Assembly: GCA_027946365.1 (NCBI GenBank)
Contig: JAPEUQ010000023.1
Span: 186,001-250,000, forward strand
DNA length: 64,000 bases
DNA from: Kalmusia sp. IMI 367209
Lineage: Eukaryota > Ascomycota > Dothideomycetes > Pleosporales > Didymosphaeriaceae
Reading direction: 5' to 3'
Shown here one piece after another: positions 47,285 through 59,275 of this stretch (positions are counted from its first letter, which is position 1; each line of letters starts with the position of its first letter). The notes beneath the pieces were generated by a model. The model was not told where the DNA came from. It saw only the letters and a list, made by a program, of their open reading frames with translations, and searched no databases. The position numbers were made by a program, and so were the translations under genes.

Positions 47285-50200
47285 CTGGGCGAAGCAAAGG
47301 CTGAACATGGAACCACATTGGCTCTGCTTCAGGACTTGGAATGGGACGCAGATTGAGGGACCGCGGCGTGATTGCCCAAGTGCGTAGAGATGGACGAGGC
47401 AGTCCGCATTCTCATCCCAAAGCTCCGGATCCTTGAGCAGTCAGCCAGAAGACCCAGATTCGAGAGCGGAGAGGCACTCACTCTTCGCAAGCCGTCCCAA
47501 TCGCTCACGGTGCGCGTCAGGCCTGCCCACCGCTCGACCCGTGCGGGACGCATTGGAGGGGGTGTTGCAACGAAATTGCGTGGGGAGGGGGGCAGATGAT
47601 GCCTGGGAGGACACGGGAAGAAGCTTGTTGGTGTGATGGGACACGACCGGCCGGGGTGAGGGCGGGAGCTGGTCTTTGTAGCTCCAGGGCGACGGTCGCC
47701 CGTGGGATAAGGGTCCAGTGCTAGGAGTATATTACAAAGAAGCACTTGCACGATGAACGAGTGTTGGCGCAGAGCAGTGGGGCTTTGATCCTCGGTTCCC
47801 AGTGACACGAGGCCAGCGTGAATATGTAGCTCTTTTCTTTCAGCTCATGCGCGTATCTTGCATGTGCATCGCGACGGGGGGAGCTGGCTGGCCCACGTCG
47901 GCGCGCCTTGGTGCACCTTGTGGCTGCAAGCTAGAGAGCGGGCGGGCGGTGGTAGCGCGGCCCAGGCGAATCTTTACCAGGGACGGCGAGCTGGGCACCG
48001 GATCTTCGTGGTTCCTTCATGCTGGGTCCACAGCAGCTAATCGCTTGCTGTGCACGGCGGCGCGTTCTGGTCCGCTTGGCTGTTGTGCTGGACGCCGAGG
48101 GCTGCCTGGGACGAGGTGAAGCTGCGTGTGGTAGTGGTGCGTGGTGAAGCAAGACGCGGCCAGCGAGGGCACAGGAAGCGCAGCACGACTTCTCCCCCAA
48201 GCATGTCCAGCATGCCCAGCATACAGATCTGCAGCGGGCGATCATTACGATTGCATTGTGCACGGCCCGAAGGGCATGCTCGGTCGTCGCAGGGTCCAAG
48301 AGCGGGCGATTGCAGCATTCCTGGCGCGACGAAGCCAATGACCAGCGTCGAGGCGCGGTGGAGGTCGGCCAGGCTGTGGGGAACTCCGGATGGCTTCGTA
48401 CAACACACCACGGCTCTCCCCCGTTCCGCCCTCACCCTGCATCACCGCATCACCACCCAGCTTTCTCCTCCAAACACGCAAAGCCCATTTGTCCATCGAC
48501 GACGCGTGGAATTCAGAATGCCGCATACAAGCCGGCGGAACATCCCGACTTTCACCTCCACCTCTACCTCCACCTCCACCTCCTCCCTGTGCTGATCATT
48601 CCTCATACGGTCTTTACATCACCGGGCCCACGCCTTACCACATTCATGTTTATTCAGCGTTGATCAGACAAGGCTCGAGTAGCATCGTAACGAGCGTGTA
48701 ATACTTGTGGGTTGCACGTTGCGCAGGCGGGCCGTAGTATACCATAGTAGTGTTTGTCCGACTCCTCCAGAGCTAGTTCGGTCTTCGCTTAGACTGTGCT
48801 TGCCGAAGAACCTCATCGCAACATCCACTGATATGCTGGCTGATATCCAGCAGAGGCCTAAGAACGATGAACCTAGAGTGGTTGATGTCTGCTGCTTGAT
48901 TGCTCTTATATTTGCTTTCGCTTTTGCTTTTGCTTTTGCTGTATCAACCAAACGCACCACATGCTGTGCGACTTGAACGCGATGCAAACTCTGCTTCTGC
49001 TTGCATTCGTCTCCCATTCCACACTTCAGACATTGAAAACTGGCGGGCCCCCGCCGAAGTGACCAGTGTAGCGGTCTAAGCAGCCTGCTTCGCTGCCGCA
49101 ATCAGCTCCTGTACTTCGACCACCCAGCCGTTCGTATGTATCACCTCGCACCGGCTTCATCACTCGCGTAAACAAGGATTGTGCACACCGCCCGTTCTCC
49201 GAGTGGCTCCCGTTAGGTGTACTTATCACGCTTTGCAAAGCAGTGTCTCACGCTGACCTACTAGACGACCTCCACCACCACCACTTGCCCAACAACACAG
49301 TCTCACGACAGACCTCGATATGCATGCAAACGTACCTCATGACCCCGTGACCTCGAAGATCGCTTAAGCAGGACAATCCAAGTACTACTCGCTCAAATGT
49401 TTTGGGTCGACAACGAAATGGCCGAGTTTGTAACCTTCATTGCAAGTCAAGTTGCAGATGGCGATAATGTACTCCAATATCCATAATACTGGCGATACAA
49501 CAGCCTCAAGCACGCCGTGGAGAGGCTCGCTGACGCAGCCAGCGACCTGAGCGATCTCACCAAATGCGTTAGTGTCCCACGCTCCAACCTTGCACAACCA
49601 CCACCAGTTGCCGCATCCTCTGCCCGTGCGCCACACCTCCTAGCACCACCCGAGCCAACAGATGCAACAACCGAGTAACGAGGGTCGCACCTGCTTTTGT
49701 GCGACGGACACGCTGTCCAGGTCTACTCGATCCGGTGCAGCATCAAGACGCGTCGATCGCCCAAGCAACGAAGCATTCGTATCAAAGTTAGCAACGCGGT
49801 GGGGCGTACATGATGAATAACACGGGCGAAAAGCCCGCCGAGTTCGTCGTAGATGGGGCCACCAAGGAATTGCCGTCCGATCCAGCGGACCGGGAGCTTA
49901 CGAGGTCTATTATATCAGATGACTTGAGCGAGCTGAGCAAGCACTCCGCTCTCGCAGCGCACAGCATATGGGCTGCCGTGGACCTTCTCGAGGTCATGAC
50001 TTCCACCACTATCATCCGGAGCAGCAGCAAAGTTGCAGAATCTGGAATATGGCCGTGGAGAAATAGGATGGCCTTCGTGCTGTTTTGATTCACATCAATG
50101 CTGTTTCTGTACTATAGCGGTTCGTATTCCCGTTTCATCCTGTGATGAACATCGCCACTTCTTAGGTAGGCCACATGTAGTAAATACAGATCCAGGATGT

Positions 50201-50853
50201 ACTTATGTTCGGAAAGCAAGTATACTAAATATTGAAAAGCCCAGTTGTAACCAAGGGTTTTTTGGTAAGCTGGCTCCGCGAGTAAATTCTGAACAAGAGA
50301 TAGAGAAACATAAGATAGCAACACGTCGCAAGACTGCTCAAAGGACGCGTCATGCATGCAAAGTGCAGGCTTCAGAAGAGCTACAACCCCGCATCCATAG
50401 CATTCCAGTCTATTGCCGGAATAAAAGTGTTTTCCCTCAAGAAATTCATATTGTAATTCTGTAACGTCCTTTATATCCTCTATTGAGACCAGGAAGATGC
50501 AATTCAGCGCCCCAGGTGCAAAATAGCTCTAACACCTGTCGTCCCTGGCAAGTTCCAACTAGTCCTGTGTAGTGTGTGTGTGTTGGGTCAGTCGGTAGGC
50601 TTGAAGGAATCAGCGCCTGTACATGCGGTGTCAAATTCTGCACCCGAATAGTGTGTGTATAGTAACACAAGCCTTAATACATGATCGATAGCTAGAAGGA
50701 AACCAGATCAATCTTCCCAAGGCGCAAAGACATCGATATAATCGTCTCCAAGCCTCTACTCAAAAAACCACTCAGTAAAAGCGGAATCCACCTACACCGC
50801 CATCATGCTATCCACTTACCACCCCCCTTACACAATGCTTCCCTTCTTCCTCC
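47285..50853. other. Largely empty region
   Basis: About 3.6 kb between two genes, with no secure gene. It holds a small (TTTTGC) repeat at about 48909-48941, a (CCACCT) run near 48548-48588 and a (GT) run near 50568-50583. One stretch with coding-like composition lies at 49418-50088 and is listed separately. Other open frames (for example 48050-48595) are chance frames. Confidence 0.5.
49418..50088 (+). other. Possible unrecognised small gene or remnant
   Basis: The frame from ATG 49418 is open for 86 codons except for a TAA at codon 23; the part after it reads like an amphipathic helix (NSLKHAVERLADAASDLSDL) and a Pro-rich tail ending at 49678. A second frame, 49810-50088, encodes a 92-codon acidic, soluble-looking peptide (EKPAEFVVDGATKELPSDPA, HSIWAAVDLLEVM). 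I could not join them with convincing splice sites. It may be an unannotated gene with an unusual structure, a remnant, or chance. Confidence 0.25.
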
Positions 50854-51507
50854 CTACTTACAGTCCTCACACGCAGCATCCGCACTCTTACTTCCCCCTT
50901 CCTCTCCGCCAACATCTGCCTTTTGCTCATCCTGTTTCTTCTCACTTGCCGGCGCCTTCTTCCCATCCCGATCCGAATGCCCCAGATGTCTCTCGGGATC
51001 AATCCGATCCCTAACCCTTTGCTTCAAGACCTTTGTCTCGGGGAACCCCGCCTCCGCCTTGCGGTCCCACAAGACGACATGCTCAGCCTCAGCCTCAGCA
51101 GCACCACCACCAGTAGCGGCCTCCGCTGTTTCAGTTCCAGAGCGAGGCGGGACGTGTGTCTGCAACACACTCTTTTAATCAGCCCATTGATTAGGTAAAA
51201 AATCAAGGGCTGGGGGTTTGGGAAAAGAAAAAAAAACCACGGCGGACGAGGAGGAGGGCTGGGGCGCAGACTCACGAGCTCGACGGTGAAAATGCCGCCG
51301 GTGGAGGGGATGAGTGCGATCTCTCCGATCTGCGTGCCGAAGGTGGAGAGGAGCTCTTGGCCGAACTAAATGGGAGTGTTAGCACCGGTTCTCTGGGGGA
51401 GGGGTATACACACGTACATAGGCCGCGCGCAGCATCCAGCGGCATTGGGTGCAGTATGTGATTGCTATTCGTGGCAAAGACACAGGCGCATGTTGCGTTG
51501 GTGTCAT
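50854..51507 (-). CDS. Rdx-family (SelW/SelT-like) thioredoxin-fold protein, frameshifted
   Basis: Small redox protein of the selenoprotein W/H/T superfamily, here with Cys instead of Sec. Exons 51507-51418, 51365-51277 and 51159-50854. Exon 1 gives RIAITYCTQCRWMLRAAY with the CxxC redox site at residues 19 and 22. Exon 2 gives FGQELLSTFGTQIGEIALIP, and then the frame breaks: near 51297-51303 one base is missing, so the expected STGG-IFTVEL is read in the wrong frame. Exon 3 resumes in the expected frame with THVPPRSGTE, then VVLWDRKAEAGFPETKVLKQ and RVRDRIDPERHLGHSD, the family's C-terminal signature. Coding length is 485 nt instead of 486 (161 aa if intact). A sequence error or a real mutation are both possible. 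The protein ends with a Cys pair (ACEDCK). Confidence 0.82.
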
Positions 51508-51951
51508 TTTGGATGTGGCTGATAATGTAGGTCGATGTTATTGGGAACTACGGGTACCCTTTTGTCGTTCGTGCAAAGCTATTACGTCAGTAAGCGACAC
51601 GGAAAAGCACACTCATGAGCAATCCATACTTGAGCATGATCTGGACATTGGCACATGAGGAATGCAGGAGAGAGAGTAACTTTGTAATTAACTTCATGAT
51701 TCATATGTAGCTACCGAGCGGAACATGACACTCGAGCATTATAGGGATCTACCTAGAGTACATTCCAAGTCCAGGGACATCCATCCGTTCCGTCATATCC
51801 TCCGACCACTCTGTCAGACGCCTGAATTAGTCACCTAATCCTATGCATGCAAGCAGCGAGCAGGAGGAATTGAAATGAAAAGCCGTAATACGTGAAAGGG
51901 GGAATCAAAAACGCCGGCCCAACTTTTCGAAATCGAAGAAGCGGAAGGCGC
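51508..51951. other. Spacer: Rdx promoter and HSP90 3' flank
   Basis: 444 bp between two minus-strand genes. It contains no gene that I can support. Confidence 0.5.
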
Positions 51952-54048
51952 TTAGTCAACCTCCTCCATAGCGCTCTCGCCGGTCGCCTCAACCGCAGGC
52001 TCGTCGGCCTTGGCCTCTTGCTCAGTCTCGACCTCCTCGTCGACGTTCAGGCCGAGCGAGACCAGCTTGTGGATGCGCTCGGCGTACTGGACAGGCTCAT
52101 CAATGGTGAAGCCAGAGACAAGGAGAGAGGTCTCGAAGAGCAACATGGTGATGGACTTGACGGTACGGTCATCCTCGCCGTCAGCCTCGACCTTGCGCTT
52201 GAGCTCCTTGATGATCGGGGACCTGGGTGAGATCTCGAAAGTCTTCTTGGAGGACATGTACGAGCTCATGGAAGTATCACGGAGAGCCTGAGCCTTCATG
52301 ATACGCTCCATGTTGGCCGACCAGCCGAACTGGCCGGTACGGATAGCGCAGGGAGAGCCGGCCAACTTGTACGAGACAATGACCTTCTCAACACGTTCGC
52401 CCAAGACATTCTTGAGGCTCTTGGCCAAGCCGACATACTCCTTCTCCTCGGCCTCACGCTTCTCCCTCTCTTCGTCAGTCTCCTCGAGCTCGAAGTCCTT
52501 GGTGATGTCGACGAGCTTCTTTCCGTCGAACTCCTTCAATTGAGTCATGGCATACTCGTCGATGGGGTCGACCAGGAAGAGAACTTCGAAACCCTTCTCC
52601 TTCAACGAATCAAGGAAGGGCGACTTCTGCACAGCCTTGAGCGACTCGCCGGTGATGTAGTACATGTTCTTCTGGTGCTCAGGCATGCGAGTGATGTAGT
52701 CGGTGAGGGAGGTGGTCTCCTCGCCAGACTTGGTCGAGTTGAATCGCAGAAGCTTGGCAAGAGATTGGCGATTCTGGGAATCCTCGTGGATACCGAGCTT
52801 CAAGTTCTTGCTGAAGGCAGAGTAGAACTTGTCGAACTGCTCGCGGTCCTCGGCGATCTCATTGAAGAGCTCAAGGGTCTTCTTGACGATGTTCTTCCGG
52901 ATGACCTTCATGATCTTGTTCTGCTGAAGAGTCTCACGGGACAAGTTGAGCGGCAGATCCTCGGAGTCGACCACGCCCTTGACAAAGCTGAGCCACTCGG
53001 GGATGAGATCGGTGGCATCATCGGTGATGAAGACACGGCGCACGTAGAGCTTGATGTTGTTCTTGGTCTTCTTGGTCTCGAACAAGTCGAAGGGTGCGCG
53101 CTTGGGGACGAAGAGGATTGCGCGGAACTCCAGCTGACCTTCGACAGAGAAATGCTTGACGGCAAGATGGTCTTCCCAATCGTTGGAGAGGGACTTGTAG
53201 AAAGAGCCGTACTCCTCCTGTGAGATATCCTGGGGGTTTCGTGTCCAGATGGGCTTGGTCTTGTTGAGCTCCTCTTCCTCGATCTTGGACTCCTTGACCT
53301 TCTTGGTCTTCTTCTTCTTTTCTTCCTCCTCGTCGTCGACCTCCTCGACCTTGGGCTTCTTCTCATCGCCTTCGGTGGTCTCCTCCTCGGCCTCGTCATC
53401 CTCGACCTCCTTCTCCGTCTCCTTAAGGACGTGAAGGTAGATGGGATACGAGATGAACTCGGAGTGCTTCTTGACGACCTCCTTGATCTTGCTCTCGTTT
53501 AGGTAGTCGGTCTGCTCGTCCTTGAGGTGTAGGATGATCTTGGTACCACGTCCGATCGGCTCGCCGGCATCTTCTGAGATTTTGAAAGTACCACCGGCAC
53601 TTGACTCCCAGATGTACTGCTCGTCATCGTTGTGCTTTGAGATGACGGAGACACGGTCTGCGACGAGGTAGGCGGAGTAGAAACCCACACCGAATTGACC
53701 AATCATGGAGATGTCAGCACCTGCGGAGAGGGCCTCCATGAACTGCTTTGTGCCAGAGCGCGCAATGGTACCGAGGTTGTTGATCAGGTCAGCCTTGGTC
53801 ATGCCAATGCCCGAATCCTGAATGGTGAGGGTCTTGGCCTCCTTGTTCGGGATGATGTCGATGCGGAGGTCCTTGCCGCTGTCGAGCTTGCTGGGGTCTG
53901 ACAGTGCCTCGTATCGAATCTTGTCGAGGGCATCTGATGCGTTGGAGATGAGTTCTCGCAGGAAGATCTCCTTGTTTGAGTAGACGGTGTTGATGATGAG
54001 GCCGAGCAGCTGAGAGATCTCAGCCTGGAACTCGAACGTCTCAGACAT
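51952..54048 (-). CDS. HSP90: Heat shock protein 90, cytosolic
   Basis: ATP-dependent chaperone dimer. Single uninterrupted exon of 698 aa, normal length. N-terminal GHKL ATPase: [17 protein letters not shown] (catalytic Glu and Asn), [29 protein letters not shown] charged linker lies near 210-265 (runs of Glu and Lys). The middle domain includes [20 protein letters not shown] and [12 protein letters not shown] with the catalytic-loop Arg. The C-terminal dimerisation domain is followed by the final MEEVD that binds TPR cochaperones. Codon choice is strongly C/G-ending, as expected for a highly expressed gene. A heat-shock element lies 332 bp upstream of the ATG. Confidence 0.98.
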   Translation of the reverse strand: MSETFEFQAEISQLLGLIINTVYSNKEIFLRELISNASDALDKIRYEALSDPSKLDSGKDLRIDIIPNKEAKTLTIQDSGIGMTKADLINNLGTIARSGTKQFMEALSAGADISMIGQFGVGFYSAYLVADRVSVISKHNDDEQYIWESSAGGTFKISEDAGEPIGRGTKIILHLKDEQTDYLNESKIKEVVKKHSEFISYPIYLHVLKETEKEVEDDEAEEETTEGDEKKPKVEEVDDEEEEKKKKTKKVKESKIEEEELNKTKPIWTRNPQDISQEEYGSFYKSLSNDWEDHLAVKHFSVEGQLEFRAILFVPKRAPFDLFETKKTKNNIKLYVRRVFITDDATDLIPEWLSFVKGVVDSEDLPLNLSRETLQQNKIMKVIRKNIVKKTLELFNEIAEDREQFDKFYSAFSKNLKLGIHEDSQNRQSLAKLLRFNSTKSGEETTSLTDYITRMPEHQKNMYYITGESLKAVQKSPFLDSLKEKGFEVLFLVDPIDEYAMTQLKEFDGKKLVDITKDFELEETDEEREKREAEEKEYVGLAKSLKNVLGERVEKVIVSYKLAGSPCAIRTGQFGWSANMERIMKAQALRDTSMSSYMSSKKTFEISPRSPIIKELKRKVEADGEDDRTVKSITMLLFETSLLVSGFTIDEPVQYAERIHKLVSLGLNVDEEVETEQEAKADEPAVEATGESAMEEVD

Positions 54049-55291
54049 GGTGGCGGTTCGTGTGTGAGTCGGTCGTGGGGCTGGCGACGTGTTAGGCGAG
54101 GTACCAACAAAGCGAACAATGACACAGTCGAGGGGAAAGACTCAAGGGAAAAAACTTTTCGGCGTAGTGGGGTGGTGGGCGCAGGCGCTGGGTGAGAGTT
54201 GGTGAGCACTTACAGGTTATGATTATGTAGCCCAGTAGCTTTGAAGAAAGCTGTTATATGCGTAAAGTAGTGGGCAGGGGCGTCTGCAGCGAGTCGCAAG
54301 TGGGCAGTTCAAAGAAGTTGAAGGGCAGTCAGAGGCAGAAAGGTAGGCGAGGGCATATATACGGCTGTGGTGGAGCTCGAGAATCTTCTAGACAGGTCGG
54401 CAGAATCGCGGCGAAACAGCGCATGGGCCAATCGCGCCCCTCCGCCGCTTTCACCGCCTTCCATTAGGCTTTCCCCAGCAACAGCCCACCACAGGCAGCA
54501 CACTGCCTTCAATTGCTGCTTGTTTGCTTGCCTGTGCGCCTGCGCATCTGCGGCTGACTGCTCCGCCCTTTGTCTGCCTGACGCATTGTCCGTTGGGTAC
54601 GAAGAAGCTAGCACTTTTCTCAAATCGCCGCCCTACTAGGCTGTTTCCTCAATGATTAAAATCTCATAATAACGCCCTCATGATTTTCTGGTAGACTAAG
54701 CGCGTAAGCCTATTCTCTTTTCAAAGCACTCGTTTCAAAGCTTCTTCGACTATTCTACCAGCTCAGCTTCTCCCTTACGCGAATAAGTATCTGCGCAATT
54801 CTCTACCAGAAGCCAAAAAAAATATAAGGATTTCTCGTCGCCCTGAAAGCTCACGGCTTCTACCAACACGTCGATTCTAAAACACATCGAAATATTGGCA
54901 ATGTGGTGGTCGATTCACTAGACTCACCGCAGTACATAGCCTCACAGTTGGTAGACGATAAGGGCAGTAGCGATTCCCTTACTTGCTTAATATAATACGG
55001 TAAGTGTGTGTACGTGTGGTGATAGAAGTTCAATTTGGGCTTTTGTGAGGCGTCGCCAAAAAAGCGAGCTCTGTCGTGATTCGTCAGTTCTGCTAGAAAA
55101 CAAACTCCGCGAAAATTGCAAAAGTTACTGAAAATTGGCCTTTGCATTATGTATCCTAGGGAAACACACGCCGTAAAGTTTGATGAACTAGTACCGGAGC
55201 CCTCTAGATGTTTGCTGTGCCTTATACGCTCAGGAAAAATTCTTACGCAGCCACATCCTTCACAAGCTCTGTCCCCGCCTGCGGTCTCGTT
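54049..55291. other. HSP90 promoter and downstream spacer
   Basis: 1.24 kb. The half near HSP90 carries the heat-shock element and several GAA/TTC blocks; the half from about 54650 is more A+T-rich and contains no gene that I can support. Confidence 0.5.
54380..54393. promoter_or_regulatory. Heat-shock element upstream of HSP90
   Basis: AGAATCTTCTAGAC contains alternating nGAAn units: aGAAt, cTTCt and an imperfect aGAca. This fits the HSF binding consensus and lies in the expected place for HSP90 regulation. Function is inferred. Confidence 0.6.
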
Positions 55292-56446
55292 TTATATGAA
55301 CGTCCGCAAAAACTCTCCCAACGCCATGATGGCCATAGCCTGGCCATAGGGCATAGACGTTAACGGGATGCGGATATAATGCTCGAGCGTGTGTCCCATC
55401 GCAGTCCCAAAGCTCACGTCCAGCAGTTCACCTTCTGGGTTGATTTTGCCCAGCACAGCCTTGATACCCTTCACTGCAGGCTCAAGGTACTCTTGCCCGA
55501 GATATCCCTTCCTTACACCCTTTAGCATTCCGTATGCAAAGCCGGCTGTGGCCGACGCTTCCTCGTAGCTCCCTTCACTGGCAGGGATATCGAGCAGCGT
55601 CCGCCACATACCATTGTCAGCCTGCAGTTTGACAAGCGCCTTACACTGTGCTTCAAAGATACCGATGAGAAATATACGGAGTGGATCGCCAGGCCCAAGG
55701 TTGAGTAGTTCGACAAAATCTGGTATAGCGATTGTGAGCCATGAATTGCCTCGCGCCCATCTTGCTTTGGCGAAGTTGTGTCCCACGCTACCGTCCTCCT
55801 TCTCTTCCCATTTCCACCCGTGGTAGAAGAGGCCTGTCGACGTGTCGAAAAGATACTGGCAGTGCAGCATGAATTGCCTCTTCGCCTCCTCGACGTATTC
55901 CGGCCGGTTTAGTGTAAGTCCTATCTTGGCAAGTGGAAGCGCGCTCATCATCAGTGTGTCGTCCCATAGCTCGTCTTTGTTGAATGAGTTGTACGTCTCG
56001 TGCTGGAATCCTCCATATTTGGTCTTCGGCAAGCCATGCATAACCCATTCTGCCCACGTATCGAGCCACGGCAAGTACGTCCGGTCGCTCGTCTCTTCAT
56101 ATAAATATGCCAGTGTCAAAAACGGACTCATTGTGTTGATGTTTTTGGTTGTTCCTTTGGCGAGTTGTTTCTGGAACCAGCCGATCATGATGTCTTTGGT
56201 AGCCTGCGAGCCCGTGAGTGTGTAGTAGTGCCATAGACCGTAGAGGCCGATGCCGTGCGTCCACTCCCAGCCATCCCAGCCTTTCGTGTCGATTATGCGA
56301 CCATCTTCGAGCTTGAGAAGGAATTCACCAGTCGTGTCGTGGATATTGATCAGATTGTGGGTGAGTAGCTGAATTGCAGAATGGATCTGATCGGATTTTA
56401 GACCGTGTATCGTGAGGGTCGACATGTTGTCTTGGATTCCGTCCAA
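55292..56446 (-). CDS. GH105 unsaturated rhamnogalacturonyl/glucuronyl hydrolase
   Basis: Removes the unsaturated uronic acid that pectate or rhamnogalacturonan lyases leave on oligosaccharide ends. Single exon, 384 aa; ATG at the eighth codon (MSTLTIHGLK) is an alternative start. No signal peptide, so it is probably intracellular. The (alpha/alpha)6-barrel family marks are present: WDGWEWTHGIGLYGLWHYY, NINTMSPFLTLAYLYEET, ELWDDTLMMSALPLAKIG with the likely catalytic Asp at 162 or 163, FYHGWKWEE, RWARGNSWLTIAIPDFVELL and SATAGFAYGMLKGVRKGYLG. Divergent from the MFS permease at 57371. Confidence 0.93.
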   Translation of the reverse strand: MDGIQDNMSTLTIHGLKSDQIHSAIQLLTHNLINIHDTTGEFLLKLEDGRIIDTKGWDGWEWTHGIGLYGLWHYYTLTGSQATKDIMIGWFQKQLAKGTTKNINTMSPFLTLAYLYEETSDRTYLPWLDTWAEWVMHGLPKTKYGGFQHETYNSFNKDELWDDTLMMSALPLAKIGLTLNRPEYVEEAKRQFMLHCQYLFDTSTGLFYHGWKWEEKEDGSVGHNFAKARWARGNSWLTIAIPDFVELLNLGPGDPLRIFLIGIFEAQCKALVKLQADNGMWRTLLDIPASEGSYEEASATAGFAYGMLKGVRKGYLGQEYLEPAVKGIKAVLGKINPEGELLDVSFGTAMGHTLEHYIRIPLTSMPYGQAMAIMALGEFLRTFI

Positions 56447-57370
56447 GCGCGAGACGACTGACTCGTATCCAGCAGAATTCGCAACTGGTTTCTGCGAACA
56501 CAGGAAAAAAATCGGTCTTGGTGAGAGGCTCAGCCAAAGTAGGATTCAATTGAGTGTGTATTTTGAAGTCAAAGATATTTGATGCTGAAAATGATACAGT
56601 GTACGTGCCTAGGGTCGCTTTCCAATAGACCGAATGTCGTTGTAGCGGGGGCCGAGGCCACGTGGTCACATGAGAGACTAGACATCCCCAAGTATGCACG
56701 GCATCAACAGAACTGTACTGTGTACGGCTCAGCCGAAATTTGGTTCGTCAACAGATACACCGATAGTGCAGGTGCCGCGTGGGATTCCTTGAAGGCTGGG
56801 GATACCAGGATATGAATCTGGGGCGATGTGTGACCCTGTGGACCGTTGCCAGGGATAATATGCCAGAATCCTCACAAGAAGCCACCGGAGCAAATCTTCC
56901 ACCAGCCGTGTCTACGAGCCGAGTCAATCTTCGCTATTTGTTCGGCATCGATTCACCCGACTGCGCGTGACAAGACGCCAATTGGTCGTGCACGGATCTC
57001 TTCTCCGCAACGCCTAATTGCGCCGCCCTGGCTCCACCTCCGCAGCCTCCATCGGAAGGTCGGTTCGTGTGGAGAGCTTGGTCCGGGGGAAGCCAGCAGT
57101 CATTTGATTTTGAAAGGGTCGCCATGCGCCGCCAAGGGACGGTTAACCCGCAAATAGACTGATGGACACAGGTTTTCGGTCGCGGCAAGCCTGTGCCCTG
57201 CGGGTTGGTGTTGACCCGAATGGGCAGCATGCCCGCAGTGCTAGGGCATGCCATTTTCCCGGGTGGACGGGCAGACAGTACTTAGATACATGGGTCCACT
57301 GCGAGCTCTGTGATTTCTTCACTTCGGTCTTTTCCATCTCGCAATACTCTCCATTGCAGCCACCACCAAC
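56447..57370. promoter_or_regulatory. Shared divergent promoter GH105 / MFS permease
   Basis: 924 bp between the two starts, with no gene inside. A shared intergenic promoter of this size would allow co-regulation by pectin breakdown products. This is inference; I cannot name a binding site with confidence. Confidence 0.45.
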
Positions 57371-59275
57371 ATGGCAAGGTCGACGCACAGCGAGGTACAC
57401 ACCGCTCCCGAGGTCATGCCCGATCATGACGCCAAACACGACATCGCTAAAGTCGAGCGTGTGATGTCGACGACGGACGAAAAGGGTGACCACATGAATT
57501 ACGACCGTATCGACGACGAACTAGCCAAGTATGCAAATGCCGTGGCCGTCGAAATTTCACCGGAGGAGAACAGGAGATTGAAAAGAATGATTGATAGGCG
57601 TGTGCTTCCGATCATGGTCTTCACGTACTTCCTACAGGCATTGGATAAGGGAACTATGTCTTTTGCTAGTATCATGGGTCTACGAAAGGATATTCCCGTT
57701 CTGCTGGACAACAGCAAGGTAAGTCCCTAGAAAGTCAACACACCACACGATTCTCAGGTCACAAGCATATGCTGACAGATCCCAGTTCGCGTGGCTCACG
57801 ACATGTATCTACATTGCCGTCCTGATTGTCGAGTTCCCAACCAATTGGATGATTCAGCGGGTGCCCATCGCGAAATACCTTGGTTTCAACAGTACGTGAG
57901 CCCCGAGTGCAAATTGGGTTTTTTCTCTGGTCACAAAAGGGGATACTATCGACCCTTGGCCTAAACATATCCAAGCAACCCATCCTCATTTTTCTTTTTA
58001 GCTTATACTAACATTCTGCCTATTTTAGTTATGGCTTGGTCCACCGTCCTCGCTCTTCACGCCGCTTGCAAGAGCTTCCCTGCCCTAGTAGCGGTCAGAA
58101 CGCTCCTTGGTATTTTCGAAGCAGTGTGCCAGCCAACGTTCCTGATCCTTAGTTCGATGTGGTACAAGCGAGAGGAGCAAGCCCAGATCGTGACATTCTG
58201 GTACATGATGAATGGCATGCAGCAGATCGTTGGTGGTCTATTAGCCTATTGCTTCAGTTTGATCAAGTCGCCCCCCTCGCCCTTGAAGTCATGGCAAGCT
58301 ATTTTCATGACATATGGTATCCTCTCTTTCTTCTGGGGTATCTTCGTTATTTGGTGGCTTCCTGGTAAGTTTACCACCCAATATGTGCAAAAACAACTTC
58401 GTTAACCTTTGTCCAGATAGCCCTATGCGCGCAAAATGCTTTTCCGAAGAAGACAAGAAGCTCATGGTCGAGCGCGTCCGCTCTAATCAAACCGGTCTCC
58501 AAAACAAGAAGTTCCGCGCATACCAGATGAAGGAGGCGTTCACTGACCCACAATCTTGGTGCTACTGCCTCATTGCAATCTGCACAACCTTGCCTACGTC
58601 GGGGCTCGGGGGTTTTGCCAACATCATCATCAACGGTTTCCACTTCACCGTTCTTCAGACGCAACTCCTTGCGATGGTCCTAGGCGCAGTCATCATTATC
58701 ACGCTCATCAGTGCTACGTGGCTTGCGAACAAAACACAGCAAAATCTAGTAGTCATGGCGCTATATGTCATACCGTATGGATCCTCTTCAGCATTGATTG
58801 AATAGAGTTGCTAACGTAGTACAGATCGTTTGTGGGCACCATTGTGTTGATGACGGTCAAGCTCCATAACAAAGCCACCCAGGTTGGCCTTCTGCTCAGC
58901 TACTACATGGTACTCTCCTTTTGGGCTGCCCAGACGCTGTCTATGGCACTGCTCTCCCGCAACGTGGCCGGTCAAACCAAAAAGGCTACGGTTGTTGCGA
59001 TGAACTTCATCGCTTGGTGCGTTGGGAATGCCATCGGGCCCCAAGTGTTCCTCACCCGTGACGCTCCCCGCTATTTTATTGCTTTCTCTACGCATATGGG
59101 CTGCTATGTGCTGCTGGTAATCGTCATTGCCTTCCTGCGATTCAACTTCATGCTTCGCAACAGCAACAAGAACAAGCTAGCCACGCAGGTGGCTGAGGCA
59201 AACGATGACCATCTTGTGCACGCGTTTGATGATTTGACCGACAAGGAGAATCCGAACTTCAGGTACATGTACTGA
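57371..59275 (+). CDS. MFS transporter of the allantoate permease (Dal5/ACS) family
   Basis: Plasma-membrane proton symporter of organic anions. Exons 57371-57718, 57786-57891, 58029-58364, 58417-58774 and 58825-59275; 532 aa, the usual length. A hydrophilic N-tail of about 75 residues is followed by twelve membrane spans. TM1 (RRVLPIMVFTYFLQALDKGT) has the family's Asp-Lys in LDKGTMSFAS. Others include AWLTTCIYIAVLIVEFPTNW, RTLLGIFEAVCQPTF and SSMWYKREEQAQ, a typical loop of the family. The C-half has WCYCLIAICTTLPTSGLGGF and NPNFRYMY at the end, the common Dal5-family finish. Beside GH105 it most likely imports uronate-containing oligosaccharides or galacturonate-like acids; the substrate is inferred from context only. 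Confidence 0.92.

Noticed and set aside
48664..49101. Frames with Lys-Ala or Phe-Ala runs
   Set aside because: The runs come from a (TTTTGC) simple repeat near 48909-48941; the rest of the frames is not protein-like.
52540..53223. 227-codon plus-strand frame within HSP90
   Set aside because: Antisense shadow caused by the strong G/C third-position bias of HSP90.
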